A stretch of DNA of 64,000 bases from CAVSNH01 sp963729275 (lineage in GTDB: Bacteria > Actinomycetota > Acidimicrobiia > Acidimicrobiales > RAAP-2): the NCBI GenBank assembly GCA_963729275.1, contig CAVSNH010000004.1, forward strand, positions 62,001-126,000, given 5' to 3'. The stretch's first letter is position 1. The number at the start of each line of letters is the position of its first letter. This document shows, piece after piece, positions 26,129-36,500 of this stretch. A program made the translations under genes and the position numbers. The notes under the pieces are model-generated. The model made no database searches and was not told where the DNA came from. It saw only the letters and a program-made list of their open reading frames with translations.

Positions 26129-26851
26129 TCAGCCGACCTCGGTCCCCGGCTGAGGGGAGTGTCGTTCGCCGGCATTCACGAGCAGCAGAACGGAGCCGAC
26201 GGCCAGCACGGCCAGAAATGGTCCGACGCGAGGCACGAAGAGCACGAGCGCCGCCTCGGCGCCGGCTCCGAATACGGCGGCTCCGAGGACGAGGAGCGTC
26301 TGACGCTCGCGGGCCAGGCCCCGGCCCGTGGCCAGAGAGGCGACGACCTCGCTGAGGGCTCCGGTGAGGTAGGTGGTCGAACCCTTCACCAGCGGAGCCG
26401 CCCGACCCACGGCGGTCTGGAGGCCCATGGCCACCGCTGTCCCCGCCAACAAGGTCAACTCGAGCAGGGAGGGAACCCGCCCTCCGACCGCCCCGCGGAC
26501 AAGGGCCATCGCCAGTAACACGGCCAGTTCGATGCCGAGGGTGGCTCGGCATCCCGGCGGCCAGGCCGGAGCGGAGGACGGTCGACAGATCCGGGAGCCC
26601 ACCAGTGCTCCACCGACATAGCCGGCCAGGCTCAGGCCGGCATGGACGGCCAAGGTGCCCTCTCGATTCGACGCACTGAGGCCGAGCAGCACCAGGTTGC
26701 CGGTCATCACACTGGCGAAGACCCCTCCGGTCAGGAAGCTGAATGCGTCGCTCGCTCCGGTGGCCAGTCCCAACAGGAACAGCGAAAGACCGGCCTCCCC
26801 CGTTGCCGCCGCCTGTGCCGGATCGTTCTGCGAGGTGTCGATGGCGAGCAA
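26129..26851 (-). CDS. DUF1275 (YoaK-like) membrane protein
   Basis: 240 residues with about six membrane helices. The family opening is clear: LFLLGLATGASDAFSFLTGGVFASVMTGNLVLLGL, which includes the conserved D-x-F and the TGN motif. A later TAVAMGLQTAVGR segment also fits. The family is widespread and its role is unknown; a transport function is often supposed. It is convergent with the RDHSWG-motif gene, 23 bp away. Confidence 0.85.
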   Translation of the reverse strand: MLAIDTSQNDPAQAAATGEAGLSLFLLGLATGASDAFSFLTGGVFASVMTGNLVLLGLSASNREGTLAVHAGLSLAGYVGGALVGSRICRPSSAPAWPPGCRATLGIELAVLLAMALVRGAVGGRVPSLLELTLLAGTAVAMGLQTAVGRAAPLVKGSTTYLTGALSEVVASLATGRGLARERQTLLVLGAAVFGAGAEAALVLFVPRVGPFLAVLAVGSVLLLVNAGERHSPQPGTEVG

Positions 26852-26957
26852 CGTACCGGGCTCACCGCCGCCGCGCTCACGACTCGATACCGACCGAAGC
26901 GTTGTGTCAGCGCCGGAAACGAACGGTGCCGCCAGCCGGAGGGGCCGAGGTGGTCGA

Positions 26958-27221
26958 TCAGGTCGGTGTGATGCCGGCGGCCTTCAGCATTCGACGGAGG
27001 TCGACGATCATCTGCGTGTCGATGTCGCCTTGACGGGGCTGAATCATCTCGGTTTCGGGCCCGAGCGTCACCTTGTAGTGACCGTCGTGCTCCTCCTTCA
27101 CCGTGCCGACCGCCTCGAGCAGGGAGAGGACATCGCGCCAGTCGATGTTGTGACTGGTGGGGTGCGAGAAGATCTTCTCGACCGTGGCCCGGTGGTGCGA
27201 GTCCAGCTTGATCTCCGACAT
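26958..27221 (-). CDS. HicA-like domain protein without a HicB partner
   Basis: 87 residues from ATG 27221 (MSEIKLDSHHRATVEKIFSHPTSHNIDWRDVLSLLEAVGTVKEEHDGHYKVTL...MIQPRQGDIDTQMIVDLRRMLKAAGI). The layout (helix, WxDVxxLLxxxG, two strands with an H-x-K/Y segment, final helix) is that of HicA-type double-stranded RNA-binding folds found as solitary genes in actinobacteria. No HicB antitoxin gene is adjacent, so it is probably not a toxin module. An N-terminal extension to 27260 lacks support. Confidence 0.65.
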   Translation of the reverse strand: MSEIKLDSHHRATVEKIFSHPTSHNIDWRDVLSLLEAVGTVKEEHDGHYKVTLGPETEMIQPRQGDIDTQMIVDLRRMLKAAGITPT

Positions 27222-27296
27222 CCGGCTCCTGGCTCCCTCCGCTGGGTGAGGACCCAGCACGCTGGGGACACGCTAGCCAAAGTCAGACGAAGACCC

Positions 27297-29024
27297 TTAC
27301 GAACGCTGTTGCGTGCGGGCTCCCACCACCTCGGCGGCGCACCGGTAACCGCTGCGCAGTCCTCCTTCGATATAGCCCTGGAAGTTGATCGAGGTCTGCT
27401 CGCCGGCGAAGTGCAGGTTGCCCTCACGCTGGCCCTGGATGCCGTTGAACCCGGTGTACTGGCCGACCTTGAGGTACGAGTAGGCACCGAGGAGGTGGGG
27501 GTCACCGGATGACCACACATAGTACGACTTACCGTTGAAGGCGGCTTTGACTCCGGGGAACAGCTGGTCGAACTGGTCGAGGTAGTCGCCCAGCATGGCC
27601 GGCGGCGGCGCACCGAGATAGGAGTCGAGCCCGTAGCGGCTGCCCCAGTCGGCGCCCACCTCGCCCCCCGGTAGGGCGACCAGGATGCCGGCCGCACCGG
27701 GTTGGTAGTTGGTCGTGTCCCACGAGCCCTGGACCACGCCACCGCAGTACGACTGCCCGCTCGTGTGGTCAGGTCGGTTCCAGACCCGGGTGGAGCACTG
27801 CACGAAGAACTTGGCGTTGCTGCCGAGTGGCTCTTCCTCGATGGCCTGCCGATGGAGGGCGGAGATCTCGACGCCCGAGAGGTCGACCAGCCGGAGGGTG
27901 GTGAAGGGGATGGCCAGGACGACGTGGTCGGCAACGACGTCCTGGTTGGCACCGTCGCTGTCGAAGGTGCACACGAAACCGCTTCCCTGGACCCGAATGG
28001 CCACCAGACGTCGGCCGAGGCTCACCGTCCCATCCGGCAAGCGCTCGAGCAGGCCGCTGATCAGTTGGTCGTTGCCCCCGTGGATGTGCCACTTCTCGTC
28101 GGCGCCGGCGAGTTGTGGCGTCCCGCGGGGCTGGACATCGTTGCTGCGGCTGTCGTCCTGGCCCAACAGGTAGACGAGATTGAGGGCCGATTCCTCGTCG
28201 GGTGGTCCGCCAAACTCGTCGAGCACGGCCGAGACGCAGAGGGCACCGAAGTCCGAGCGCAAACCCCCTGGCACGTAGGTCTCGATCCACTCGGTCACCG
28301 ACATCCCATCGAACTGCCGACCACCGGCGTTGTTGTGGTTGTGGAGCTGCGGCCACGGGGCGACGGTGAACGCCGCGTCGTGGAACACCTTCCATCCCCA
28401 CTCGTGCCAGTCGTGGTCGACCTGGGCCTGTGACCACGGCTGCCCGCCGAATCGGTAGACCTGGTCTTCGGGATGCGTCCCCGACGGATAGCGATCGGTG
28501 TTGTCGAGGCTGAGGCCGAACGAGGATGCCAGGTGGAGGGTCGCCGTGTGCTCGGGATTGATGAACTCGCCGTGCTCCTCGACGTGCTGGCCGTCGTCGA
28601 AGTACCCCCGCAACGTCCGGATCCGGCCCCCGGCCACGGTGTCGTACTCGAAGACGCGAGACGGGATGCCGTGCCGGGCCCAGAGCCGGTAGGCGCAGCC
28701 CAGCCCGGCGATGCCCGAGCCCACGATCACGACCCCGCCCGCCTCGGGCCCGGTCGACACCGGGCGGGCTCGACCCGAGGCCCGGAGGAGCCGGCGCGTC
28801 GTCGCCATGGGCATGGCCGCGGCCCCGAGCACCATCCCCGCCTGCAGCAACCTGCGACGGGACACCTGCTCGTCGAGCCAGGCCTCCGCCTCGTCGATCC
28901 CACATCCGGTCCGCCGGGCCATCGACGACACCATCCGGGCCCGACGGATGGCGTCCGCCGCTGGTCCCCTCCCCCTCGACTTCCCCGCGGTCACGGCGCC
29001 ATTTTTGTCGCTCCGTCCCTGCAT
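27297..29024 (-). CDS. Flavin-dependent amine oxidase, exported (Tat-type signal)
   Basis: About 575 residues. Near the N-terminus SRRRLLQAGMVLGAAAMP is a twin-arginine-type signal. The FAD dinucleotide fold follows in VVIVGSGIAGLGCAYRLWARHGIPSRVFEYDTVAGGRIRT (GxGxxG and GGR). The C-terminal FAD segment is LHFAGEQTSINFQGYIEGGLRSGYRCAAEV. The family oxidises amines, amino acids or polyamines, and this subgroup is often exported. The start is uncertain: ATG 29024, GTG 28994 and ATG 28934 are all possible. It is divergent from the tandem paralogues at 29098 and 29876. Confidence 0.88.
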   Translation of the reverse strand: MQGRSDKNGAVTAGKSRGRGPAADAIRRARMVSSMARRTGCGIDEAEAWLDEQVSRRRLLQAGMVLGAAAMPMATTRRLLRASGRARPVSTGPEAGGVVIVGSGIAGLGCAYRLWARHGIPSRVFEYDTVAGGRIRTLRGYFDDGQHVEEHGEFINPEHTATLHLASSFGLSLDNTDRYPSGTHPEDQVYRFGGQPWSQAQVDHDWHEWGWKVFHDAAFTVAPWPQLHNHNNAGGRQFDGMSVTEWIETYVPGGLRSDFGALCVSAVLDEFGGPPDEESALNLVYLLGQDDSRSNDVQPRGTPQLAGADEKWHIHGGNDQLISGLLERLPDGTVSLGRRLVAIRVQGSGFVCTFDSDGANQDVVADHVVLAIPFTTLRLVDLSGVEISALHRQAIEEEPLGSNAKFFVQCSTRVWNRPDHTSGQSYCGGVVQGSWDTTNYQPGAAGILVALPGGEVGADWGSRYGLDSYLGAPPPAMLGDYLDQFDQLFPGVKAAFNGKSYYVWSSGDPHLLGAYSYLKVGQYTGFNGIQGQREGNLHFAGEQTSINFQGYIEGGLRSGYRCAAEVVGARTQQRS

Positions 29025-29097
29025 TGCCCGCGGTTCCGGCGTCCGCAACCGGGCCCGTCTACTGTGCCGGGTCGGGTCGGCGACCGGGAAGGAAGGC

Positions 29098-29799
29098 GTG
29101 CTCTTCGTCCACGAGCTCCATTCGGTGGTGGGTAAGGAGGCCAAGGCCTTCGAGGCCGCCTACCGCGACGGCTGGATGCCGGCCCTCGCCGACGGCGACG
29201 ATGCCCGGCTGCTCTGGTATCTCGACCTGGCCCACGGCGGCGGCCTCTCCTATCGAGTCGTGACCATCACCGCGGTCACGGACGGTCGTGCCTGGCAGAG
29301 GCTGGCCGAGCGGTTGGCGAGCGGCGACCTCCGGGTCTGGGCCCGCGACCTCGACCGAATCCAGCATCGGTCGGAAGCCAAGGTGCTCGCTCCCCTGGCG
29401 TGGTCTGATGAGGAGCCGCGGCTCGACGACGTCCCGGTCGAGGCGATCGAGCACGAGCCGGTCCTCTACATGGAGGACACCCTGTGGCCCTTCCCCGCTT
29501 GCCTGGCCGACTACATCGAAGCCGCCGGCAAGGTCTACGCCCCGGCCCTCTCCACCGACGGTGCCCAGATGCGGATGCACGTCGAGTTGGCCCTCCGAAC
29601 CATGCCGGGTGCCGGTCGGTACCCCGAAGTCGTTCTCCTCCAGAAGCTCGGCAGCCTGCCTCGCCTTGTCCGGCTCCTCACCACAGACATCCCCGAGGAG
29701 GTCACCGGCCCGGGCTCGTGGATGCACGAGGCGCTGGCGCTCCGCGACCAGTGGCGCAGCCGGCTGCTGCGCACGGCGACGTGGTCACCCCGGTGGTGA
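29098..29799 (+). CDS. Two-domain alpha/beta-barrel-like protein of unknown function, paralogue 1
   Basis: 233 residues. The GTG at 29098 follows GGGAAGGAAGGC. The chain has two similar halves, each starting with a short strand (VLFVHELHSVVGKEAKAFEAAYRDGWMPAL and VLYMEDTLWPFPACLADYIEAAGKVY). This is the pattern of a duplicated dimeric alpha+beta barrel (NIPSNAP/EthD-like). It ends LRDQWRSRLLRTATWSPRW. It is a paralogue of the next gene: the endings and the GKxAxAFE block match closely. The function is unknown; the pair is divergent from an exported amine oxidase. Confidence 0.75.
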   Translation: MLFVHELHSVVGKEAKAFEAAYRDGWMPALADGDDARLLWYLDLAHGGGLSYRVVTITAVTDGRAWQRLAERLASGDLRVWARDLDRIQHRSEAKVLAPLAWSDEEPRLDDVPVEAIEHEPVLYMEDTLWPFPACLADYIEAAGKVYAPALSTDGAQMRMHVELALRTMPGAGRYPEVVLLQKLGSLPRLVRLLTTDIPEEVTGPGSWMHEALALRDQWRSRLLRTATWSPRW

Positions 29800-29875
29800 A
29801 CTCCGTGGCCGGGGTCGACCTCGGGTGCCGACACGGCCGACCGGCGGTGGCCGAGTCGGGGTCGAGGCCGTGACC

Positions 29876-30583
29876 ATGCTCTACATGCACGAGACCCACC
29901 AGGTGATGGGGAAGCAGGCTGCTGCCTTCGAGTCTCTCTTTCGGGAGGAATGGATGCCCCGTCTTGCCTCCTCGCCCGGGGCGCGACTCGTGTGGTACCT
30001 GAACCACGCCATGGGCAGCGGACCCGCGTACCAAGTGGTGACCGTGACCGCGCTGGCCGACGGCGGGGCCTGGGAAGAGCTGGCCACGAGGATGGCCGAT
30101 GGTGACCTCCGCCAGCTGTGCGAGCGAATCGACCGGTGTCGCTACGAGTCGGAGGGGAAGCTGCTGACACCGGTGGCATGGTCAGACCTGCAGGAGGTCG
30201 ACCTGTCCGGGGTGCCAACGGACGGGCGAGAGCACGAGCTCACCCTCTACATGCAGGACACCGGCTGGCCCGATGCGCCGCTCGACGACTACATCGACCT
30301 GTGGAACGACGACTACTGGGCCATCATGCAACGGACGCCGGCCGAGCACCGGCTCCTCGACGTTGTCGGCTGCTTTCAGGTGGCCCACGGAGCGGGGATC
30401 CGCCCCGAGGCCATCCTCATGCAGAAGATCGTGAGCCCCGAGCTCCTCGGCCATCTGCTGACCAACACCCGCGACTACGACCCCACGACCTGGCCGGGCT
30501 CGTACATGGCCAAGGGCCTCGAACTGCGAGATCAGTGGGAGAGCAAGCTGCTGCGCACGAGCCGATGGTCACCCCTCTTTTGA
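29876..30583 (+). CDS. Two-domain alpha/beta-barrel-like protein of unknown function, paralogue 2
   Basis: 235 residues from ATG 29876; GTG 29870 is also possible. Matching blocks with paralogue 1 are LYMHETHQVMGKQAAAFESLFREEWMPRL, RLVWYLNHAMGSGPAYQVVTVTALADGGAWEELA, LTPVAWSDLQ and LRDQWESKLLRTSRWSPLF. The second half opens LTLYMQDTGWPDAPLDDYIDLWNDDYW. The gap to paralogue 1 is 76 bp, so the two are probably one transcript. The convergent transporter gene ends 10 bp after its stop. Confidence 0.75.
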   Translation: MLYMHETHQVMGKQAAAFESLFREEWMPRLASSPGARLVWYLNHAMGSGPAYQVVTVTALADGGAWEELATRMADGDLRQLCERIDRCRYESEGKLLTPVAWSDLQEVDLSGVPTDGREHELTLYMQDTGWPDAPLDDYIDLWNDDYWAIMQRTPAEHRLLDVVGCFQVAHGAGIRPEAILMQKIVSPELLGHLLTNTRDYDPTTWPGSYMAKGLELRDQWESKLLRTSRWSPLF

Positions 30584-30593
30584 TCCCCTCCGG

Positions 30594-32051
30594 TCATTGC
30601 GGGGGGACGGGCTGGGCGAGGCGCTCGGCGCCGGTGTCACGAAGTGCCACCACGGTGAGAACCGTGCCCACCAGTACGAATGCCGCGGCCACGAGGAAGG
30701 CCAGCCGATAGCCGCCGACCAGGGCGTCGACGCGGCTCGCTCCTGAGCTGGCCAGCGACCGTGATCGAACGGCGGCCAACGTGCTGAGGATGGCCAGGCC
30801 GACGGCCGCCGACATCTGCATCGACACGTTGACGAGACCCGACCCGAGGCCGGCGTCCTCGTTCGGCACCTCCGCCATGGCCATGGTGAGCAGCGGGATG
30901 AAGGAAGCACCGGCACCCAGGCCGATGAGGAGAAGGCCGGGCAGAACCTCGGTCGCGAACCTCGGGTGGGGCCCGGCGCGGGCCAGAAGTACCAGCCCAG
31001 TGGCGGCGGCCACGGTTGCCACCATCAATACTGGCTTCACCCCGAACCGGTCGACCAAGCGGCGGGTGATCCCGGCCGACATCAACGCGATGGACAGCGA
31101 CATGGGCAGGAAAGCTGTGCCCGTCTCGATGGGCGAGTAGCCGAGCACCTTCTCGAAGTAGAGGGCGCCGAGGAAGAACGTGGAGAACATCCCCGTGGCC
31201 AGGAAGCCGCGCACGAAGCTCGAGGTCGTGAGTGATCGGATGCGCAGGATCCGAAGGGGCATGATCGGGTTGCGGATCCTCGACTCGAGGAACAGGAAGG
31301 CCCCGAGCAGGGCGAGAGCGAAGACACCGAAGCCGATGGTGTGCGGCGATGCCCAGCCGTTGGTGGTCGACGTCACGATGGCGTACACGCCGATCATCAA
31401 GGCGGCCGTGACCAGCACGGCGCCGCTCACGTCGACCCCGTCTCGCAGCCCGAGCCCGACGTTCTCCTTGATGAGCATTCGCCCGAAGACGAAGGTGACC
31501 ACCCCGACGGGCACGTTGATGAAGAAGATCCAGTGCCAATTGAGCGCCTGGGTGATGATGCCGCCGACCAATAGCCCGATCGAGCCACCCCCCACGGCGA
31601 CGAAGATGTAGGCGCTCATCGCTCGAGCCCGCTCGACCCGCCCCGGGAACTCGGTCACGATGATGGCGACGATGACCGAGGCGGACAGGGCACCGCCCGC
31701 TCCCTGGAGGAAGCGTCCGACGATCAGCGCCGCCTGGTCCGGAGCCAGCCCACACATGACGGACGACATCGTGAAGAGAGCGATGCCGCCCAGGAACACG
31801 CGCTTTCGTCCGGCCAGGTCGCCGAGGCGACCGGCCAGGAGCAGCATGCTGGCGAAGGTGATCAAAAAGGCGTCGACCACCCAGGTGAGGCCGGACTGGG
31901 TGAAGTGGAGGTCCCGCTGGATGTCGGGCAGCGCCACGTTCACGATGGACGAGTCCAATGCATTCATAAACATCGCCAGGCAGACGACGACCAGCGCCCA
32001 CCAGCGGGTCCGGTCACCGGTGGCGACGGAACTCACTTTCACGTCGGCCAC
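30594..32051 (-). CDS. MFS transporter, DHA2 (14-helix drug/proton antiporter) family
   Basis: 485 residues with about 14 membrane helices. The DHA2 signatures are MNALDSSIVNVALPDIQRDL in helix 1 (motif D1), GRLGDLAGRKRVFLGG (motif A) after helix 2, and RFLQGAGGALSASVIVAIIVTEFPGR in helix 4-5 (motifs B and C region). EmrB/QacA-type exporters move lipophilic compounds out with proton entry. No TetR gene is adjacent, so its control is unknown. The ATG at 32051 gives a normal short cytoplasmic N-terminus. Confidence 0.9.
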   Translation of the reverse strand: MADVKVSSVATGDRTRWWALVVVCLAMFMNALDSSIVNVALPDIQRDLHFTQSGLTWVVDAFLITFASMLLLAGRLGDLAGRKRVFLGGIALFTMSSVMCGLAPDQAALIVGRFLQGAGGALSASVIVAIIVTEFPGRVERARAMSAYIFVAVGGGSIGLLVGGIITQALNWHWIFFINVPVGVVTFVFGRMLIKENVGLGLRDGVDVSGAVLVTAALMIGVYAIVTSTTNGWASPHTIGFGVFALALLGAFLFLESRIRNPIMPLRILRIRSLTTSSFVRGFLATGMFSTFFLGALYFEKVLGYSPIETGTAFLPMSLSIALMSAGITRRLVDRFGVKPVLMVATVAAATGLVLLARAGPHPRFATEVLPGLLLIGLGAGASFIPLLTMAMAEVPNEDAGLGSGLVNVSMQMSAAVGLAILSTLAAVRSRSLASSGASRVDALVGGYRLAFLVAAAFVLVGTVLTVVALRDTGAERLAQPVPPQ

Positions 32052-32165
32052 CGCATGGTTTGTACCGTCAGCGCCTGGCCGCCATCAAATCCGCGGGTGA
32101 ACTACCCGTTGCCGGTCGTAGCGGCACCGAGCGGGCGGGCCAGACAGCGCCGGATGAGGTCCGAT

Positions 32166-32954
32166 CTACTGCTGCAGGCCGTCGAGGAAGGTGATCAGGG
32201 CGTCGTTGACGGCACCCGGATGGGTGAGGTTGGCGGTGTGCGTTCCATCGGGGATGGCGACGACACCAGCGCAGCCCGGGAGCCCGTCGGCCAGAGCCTG
32301 GGCGCGTTCCATGCTGATGGCGGCATCGGCCGTTCCGTGGACGACGAGGGCCGGGACGTCGATCTGCTCGAGTTGGCCGGTGATGTCGTCGCGGGTGAGG
32401 AGGGCGTGGCTCGGCTCGATCAGCGTCTGCGGCTCTCGTGCCATCCATCGTGGGATCCACGTCCGCTTGAGGTTGGCGTCGCCGAGCACCAGCTCGGCTG
32501 CCACCTCGGCCAGGTCGGCGGATGGTCCGTCGGCGATCCAGGCTTCCATGCGTTCCTGCAAGAGAGGCACCCTGGCCGGATCCTCGGTGCCGGCCTGCGA
32601 GTCGAGCAGGACCAGGGCCGCGACCCGCTGAGGGGCCAGCAGGGCCATTCGCAGTGCAACGAAACCGCCCTGGGACATGCCGCCGACGACGGCTCGATCG
32701 ACGCCCAGGTGATCGAGCAAACCGAGGCCGTCGTGGGCCAGGTCCCAATAGGTGAACGGGGCTCCGTCGAAGACCGTCTCCCCAAAACCCCGGGCGTCCC
32801 AGGTCACCACGCGGTAGCGGTCTCGTATGGCGGCCACCTGCGGCGCGAACATCGACCGGTCCATGAGGAAGCCATGGGCCAGCACCACGACCGGACCGGA
32901 TCCGCCGCTGTCCTCGTAGGCGATCTTCTGACCGTTGACCGCTGCCAGCTCCAC
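32166..32954 (-). CDS. Alpha/beta-hydrolase
   Basis: 262 residues from GTG 32954, chosen for GGAGGAGATCGA just upstream (VELAAVNGQKIAYEDSGG). Catalytic set: oxyanion HGFLMDRS, nucleophile elbow GGMSQGG, acid in LVVHGTADAAIS, and His in IPDGTHTANLTHPGAVNDAL. A 3-oxoadipate-lactonase-like or generic esterase role is possible; the sequence does not specify the substrate. It is followed on the same strand by the transporter gene after 114 bp. Confidence 0.85.
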   Translation of the reverse strand: MELAAVNGQKIAYEDSGGSGPVVVLAHGFLMDRSMFAPQVAAIRDRYRVVTWDARGFGETVFDGAPFTYWDLAHDGLGLLDHLGVDRAVVGGMSQGGFVALRMALLAPQRVAALVLLDSQAGTEDPARVPLLQERMEAWIADGPSADLAEVAAELVLGDANLKRTWIPRWMAREPQTLIEPSHALLTRDDITGQLEQIDVPALVVHGTADAAISMERAQALADGLPGCAGVVAIPDGTHTANLTHPGAVNDALITFLDGLQQ

Positions 32955-33099
32955 TCGATCTCCTCCGTCCGTGGGTGACCGGGTCGGGACTGCCTCCTCG
33001 CCGGCCGAAGTGTAGGCCGACTCGCCACCATCCATCTGCTGCCACGGCGGTGTTGGGCACAGGACGCTGGGCGAGATGGGCGGCGCCCCTCCTACCGGA

Positions 33100-33345
33100 C
33101 TACTGCAAATACCCCTCGACGGTGCCCTCCGTCCTGGTCGTGGCCTCCTCAGGATCCTTTCCCGCCTGGCGGAGGGCCCGACGCTGCCGGAGCAGGTCCC
33201 AGAGCCGGTCGAGCGTCACCTCGAGCTGGGCCCGCCTGGCCTGCTCCTCCTCGGAGAGGCCGACGCCGACATGCTGCTCCTCCAGGCGCTGCTCCTCTGC
33301 AGCCAGCTGGCTGATGCTGCTGATGATCTTCTCGTCGTCCACCAT
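33100..33345 (-). CDS. DUF2630 family protein
   Basis: 81 residues from ATG 33345 (MVDDEKIISSISQLAAEEQRLEEQHVGVGLSEEEQARRAQLEVTLDRLWDLLRQRRALRQAGKDP). It is a short charged helical-hairpin protein, typical of DUF2630 of actinobacteria, where the opening D-x-x-I-x-x-x-I-x-x-L and the LDxxWDLLRQRRA block are conserved. The function is unknown. A GGAAGG ribosome site precedes the start. Confidence 0.85.
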   Translation of the reverse strand: MVDDEKIISSISQLAAEEQRLEEQHVGVGLSEEEQARRAQLEVTLDRLWDLLRQRRALRQAGKDPEEATTRTEGTVEGYLQ

Positions 33346-33484
33346 TGATCCTTCCCTCGAAACGTGTTGCCGGGCTCCGCCAAAGATTAGGGCCGGAGGC
33401 CGATCATTCCGACCGGCAGGCGCCGGTCTGCTGAGGCCACGAGGAGCGACCACTCGGTGGTCGTGACGTCTCGCCCGTTGACGC

Positions 33485-33517
33485 AGACACCCCGCCGGCT
33501 GTGCCGGCGGGGTGTCT
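33485..33517. terminator. Strong hairpin after the large repeat protein
   Basis: Perfect 15-bp stem AGACACCCCGCCGGC / GCCGGCGGGGTGTCT with a TGT loop, 25 bp beyond the stop of the minus-strand gene at 33542. There is no long T-run on either side. Confidence 0.75.
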
Positions 33518-33541
33518 GACGGACGATGTGCCTTGCGGGAA

Positions 33542-36500
33542 CTAGGTGACCGTGAAGGTCGTCGTGGTCATGCCCGGCTCAGTACCACCGCTCTGGGTCA
33601 AAGTAAGGGTGACCGTCTCCGGCGACGCGCCTTTAGCCACCGACAGCTTGACCTTGTAGCTGGCGGCCTTCTTCTTGGAGGCTTTCTTGTACGTGACCTT
33701 GGTGATGGTGATGTGAGCGGAGTCAGACGTCGTGAACCCGCCCGTCCTCGTCCCCGTGCCGTCGAACCCGGTACCCGAAACGGTCGTGCTCAGCTTCTTC
33801 CCCGGAGCCACGCTCGACTTCGAGAGGTGGGTGATGGTCGGGCCGGTGACGGTGACCGGCTCGGTGACCGTGATGGTGGTGCCGTTGACGTTGGACACCG
33901 TCGTGGTCACCGTATAGCTGCCCGGCGTCGCGTAGGTGTGGGATGGGCCGGTCACCGTTCCGGTGGCGCCGCTGGTCACGACGGTGGCCGGCTGGCTCCC
34001 CGACCCGTCTCCGTAGTTGACGGTGGCCGAGTAGGTCCCGGTGTCGTCGTTGGCGTTACCGATGCTGGCCACCTGCACGGCGCCGGTCGGCTCGTTCTCC
34101 TTTGGCGAGACGCTGGTCGGTGCCACGGTGAATGGAGCCTCGGTCGTCAGCTCCACCTCGTCGGTCGGGTAGGTGACCGCATAGGCGTCCGGGCCGAACG
34201 AAAGGGTCCCGAATGTTCCTGTCACCGCACTGCCGTTGCCGTTGATGGGAACGAACGTCGTCCCCACCGAGGGCGCACCCACCGTGGTCACCGAAAGGCC
34301 GCTGCCGGAGATCGTGATGCCGGCCCCGGTGACGCCGCCCGTGCCCGCCGTGCCGTTGACGGTCACGCCCAGGGTCCCGGTGTTGACCAAGGTGGAGCCA
34401 CTGCTCAAGGCCAGTTCACCACCGTTCGCCACCTGAAGCGTTCCTGCATTGTCCGTGGCCGTGTCATCGCTCTGGTCGGTGCTGGTGGCCCCGATGGTCA
34501 CCGTCCCGCCGGTCTCATTGGTGATCGGGTCGTAGAGGTACACGGTGTTCGTCAACCCCGCAGTGGTGAGGGCACCTCCCGAAGCCACGGTGATGGTGCC
34601 TCCGCCGAGGAGGTAGGCGTTGCCGCCCGAACCCGATTCGGCGGTCAGGGTGCCGTCCACGGTCACGGCGCTGGAAAGAGTGAGCTCGACGGTGCCGCCG
34701 GCGCCGTCGGCCGTCACCGTCTGACCGGCGGGGACGGTGCCGCTCAGGGTGCCGTTGCCGGTGAACTCGAAGGCACCGGTGCCTGCACTGTCGGCCAGCG
34801 TCCCACCGGTGAGGTCGACCGGCTTGACCGATTCGGCCCCTCCCGACTGGGTGAAGGTACCGCTGCTCTCGGTCAACGTGCCCGACACGACGAGGGTGCC
34901 CGCCGACTGGGTGAAGCCGCTGCTGCTACTGAGGGCGAGGGTCGCACCCGACGAGACCGTGAACCCACCGGCGTTGGAGGTCAGGGTGCCATCGCTCTGG
35001 TCGGTGGTCGTCGACCCGATGGTCACCGTCCCGCCGGTCTCGTTGGTGATCGGGTCGTAGAGGTACACGGTGTTCGTCAACCCCTCGGTGGTGAGGGCAC
35101 CTCCCGAAGCCACGGTGATGGTGCCTCCGCCGAGGAGGTAGGCGTTGCCGCTCGTCCCCGATTCGGCGGTCAGGGTGCCGTCCACGGTCACGGCGCCGGA
35201 AAGAGTGAGCTCGACGGTGCCGCCGGCGCCGTCGGCCGTCACCGTCTGACCCACGGGGACGGTGCCGCTCAGGGTGCCGTTGCCGGTGAACTCGAAGGCA
35301 CCGGTGCCGGCACTGTCGGCCAGCGTCCCACCGGTGAGGTCGACCGGCTTGACCGATTCGGCCCCTCCCGACTGGGTGAAGGTACCGCTGCTCTCCGTCA
35401 ACGTGCCCGACACGACGAGGGTGCCCGCCGACTGGGTGAAGCCGCTGCTGCTACTGAGGGCGAGGGTCGCACCCGACGAGACCGTGAACCCACCGGCGTT
35501 GGAGGTCAGGGTGCCATTGCTCTGGTCGTTGGTGGTGGCCCCGATGGTCACCGTCCCGCCGGTCTCATTGGTGATCGGGTCGTAGAGGTACACGGTGTTC
35601 GTCAACCCCTCGGTGGTGAGGGCGCCGCCCGAGGCCACGACGACACTGCCACCGCTCCCGAGGAGGTAGGCGTTGCCGCTCGTCCCCGATTCGGCGGTCA
35701 GGGTGCCGTCCACGGTCACGGCGCCGGAAAGAGTGAGCTCGACGGTGCCGCCGGCGCCGTCGGCCGTCACCGTCTGACCCACGGGGACGGTGCCGCTCAG
35801 GGTGCCGTTGCCGGTGAACTCGAAGGCACCGGTGCCGGCACTGTCGGCCAGCGTCCCACCGGTGAGGTCGACCGGGTTGCCCGATTCGGCCCCGCCCGAC
35901 TGGGTGAAGGTGCCGCTGCTCTCGGTCAACGTGCCCGTGACGACGAGGGTGCCCGCCGACTGGGTGAAGCCGCTGCTGCTACTGAGGGCGAGGGTCGCAC
36001 CCGACGAGACGGTGAACCCACCGGCGTTGGAGGTCAGGGTGCCATCGCTCTGGTCGGTGGTCGTCGACCCGATGGTCACCGTCCCGCCGGTCTCGTTGGT
36101 GATCGCGTCGTAGAGGTACACGTCGCCCGAGGACCCCTCGGTGGTCAGGGCGCCTCCGGATTGGACATCAGCGCTGCCGCCGCCGAGCAGGTAGGCGTTG
36201 CCCGTCCCCGATTCGAGGGTCAGGGTGCCACCGCTCTCAGCGTAGCTCTCGGCACTGCTACTGAGCTCGACCGTGCCGCCCGTCGCATTGACCAGAACCG
36301 TCTGAGCACCACTCGTGGCACCTCCGACCTCCAGCGCGGCGACCGACGTGTTGGCGGTCATTTGCACCGTGTACGTCCCCGCCTCGTTGACGCAGACGAT
36401 GCTCGAGCCGGTGGGGAAACCGGCGGACCAGTACGTGGAGTTGGCGTTCCAGTTGGTCACCCCGGTACTCGGTCCCTGCCAGAAGTCCGTACAGGACGGA

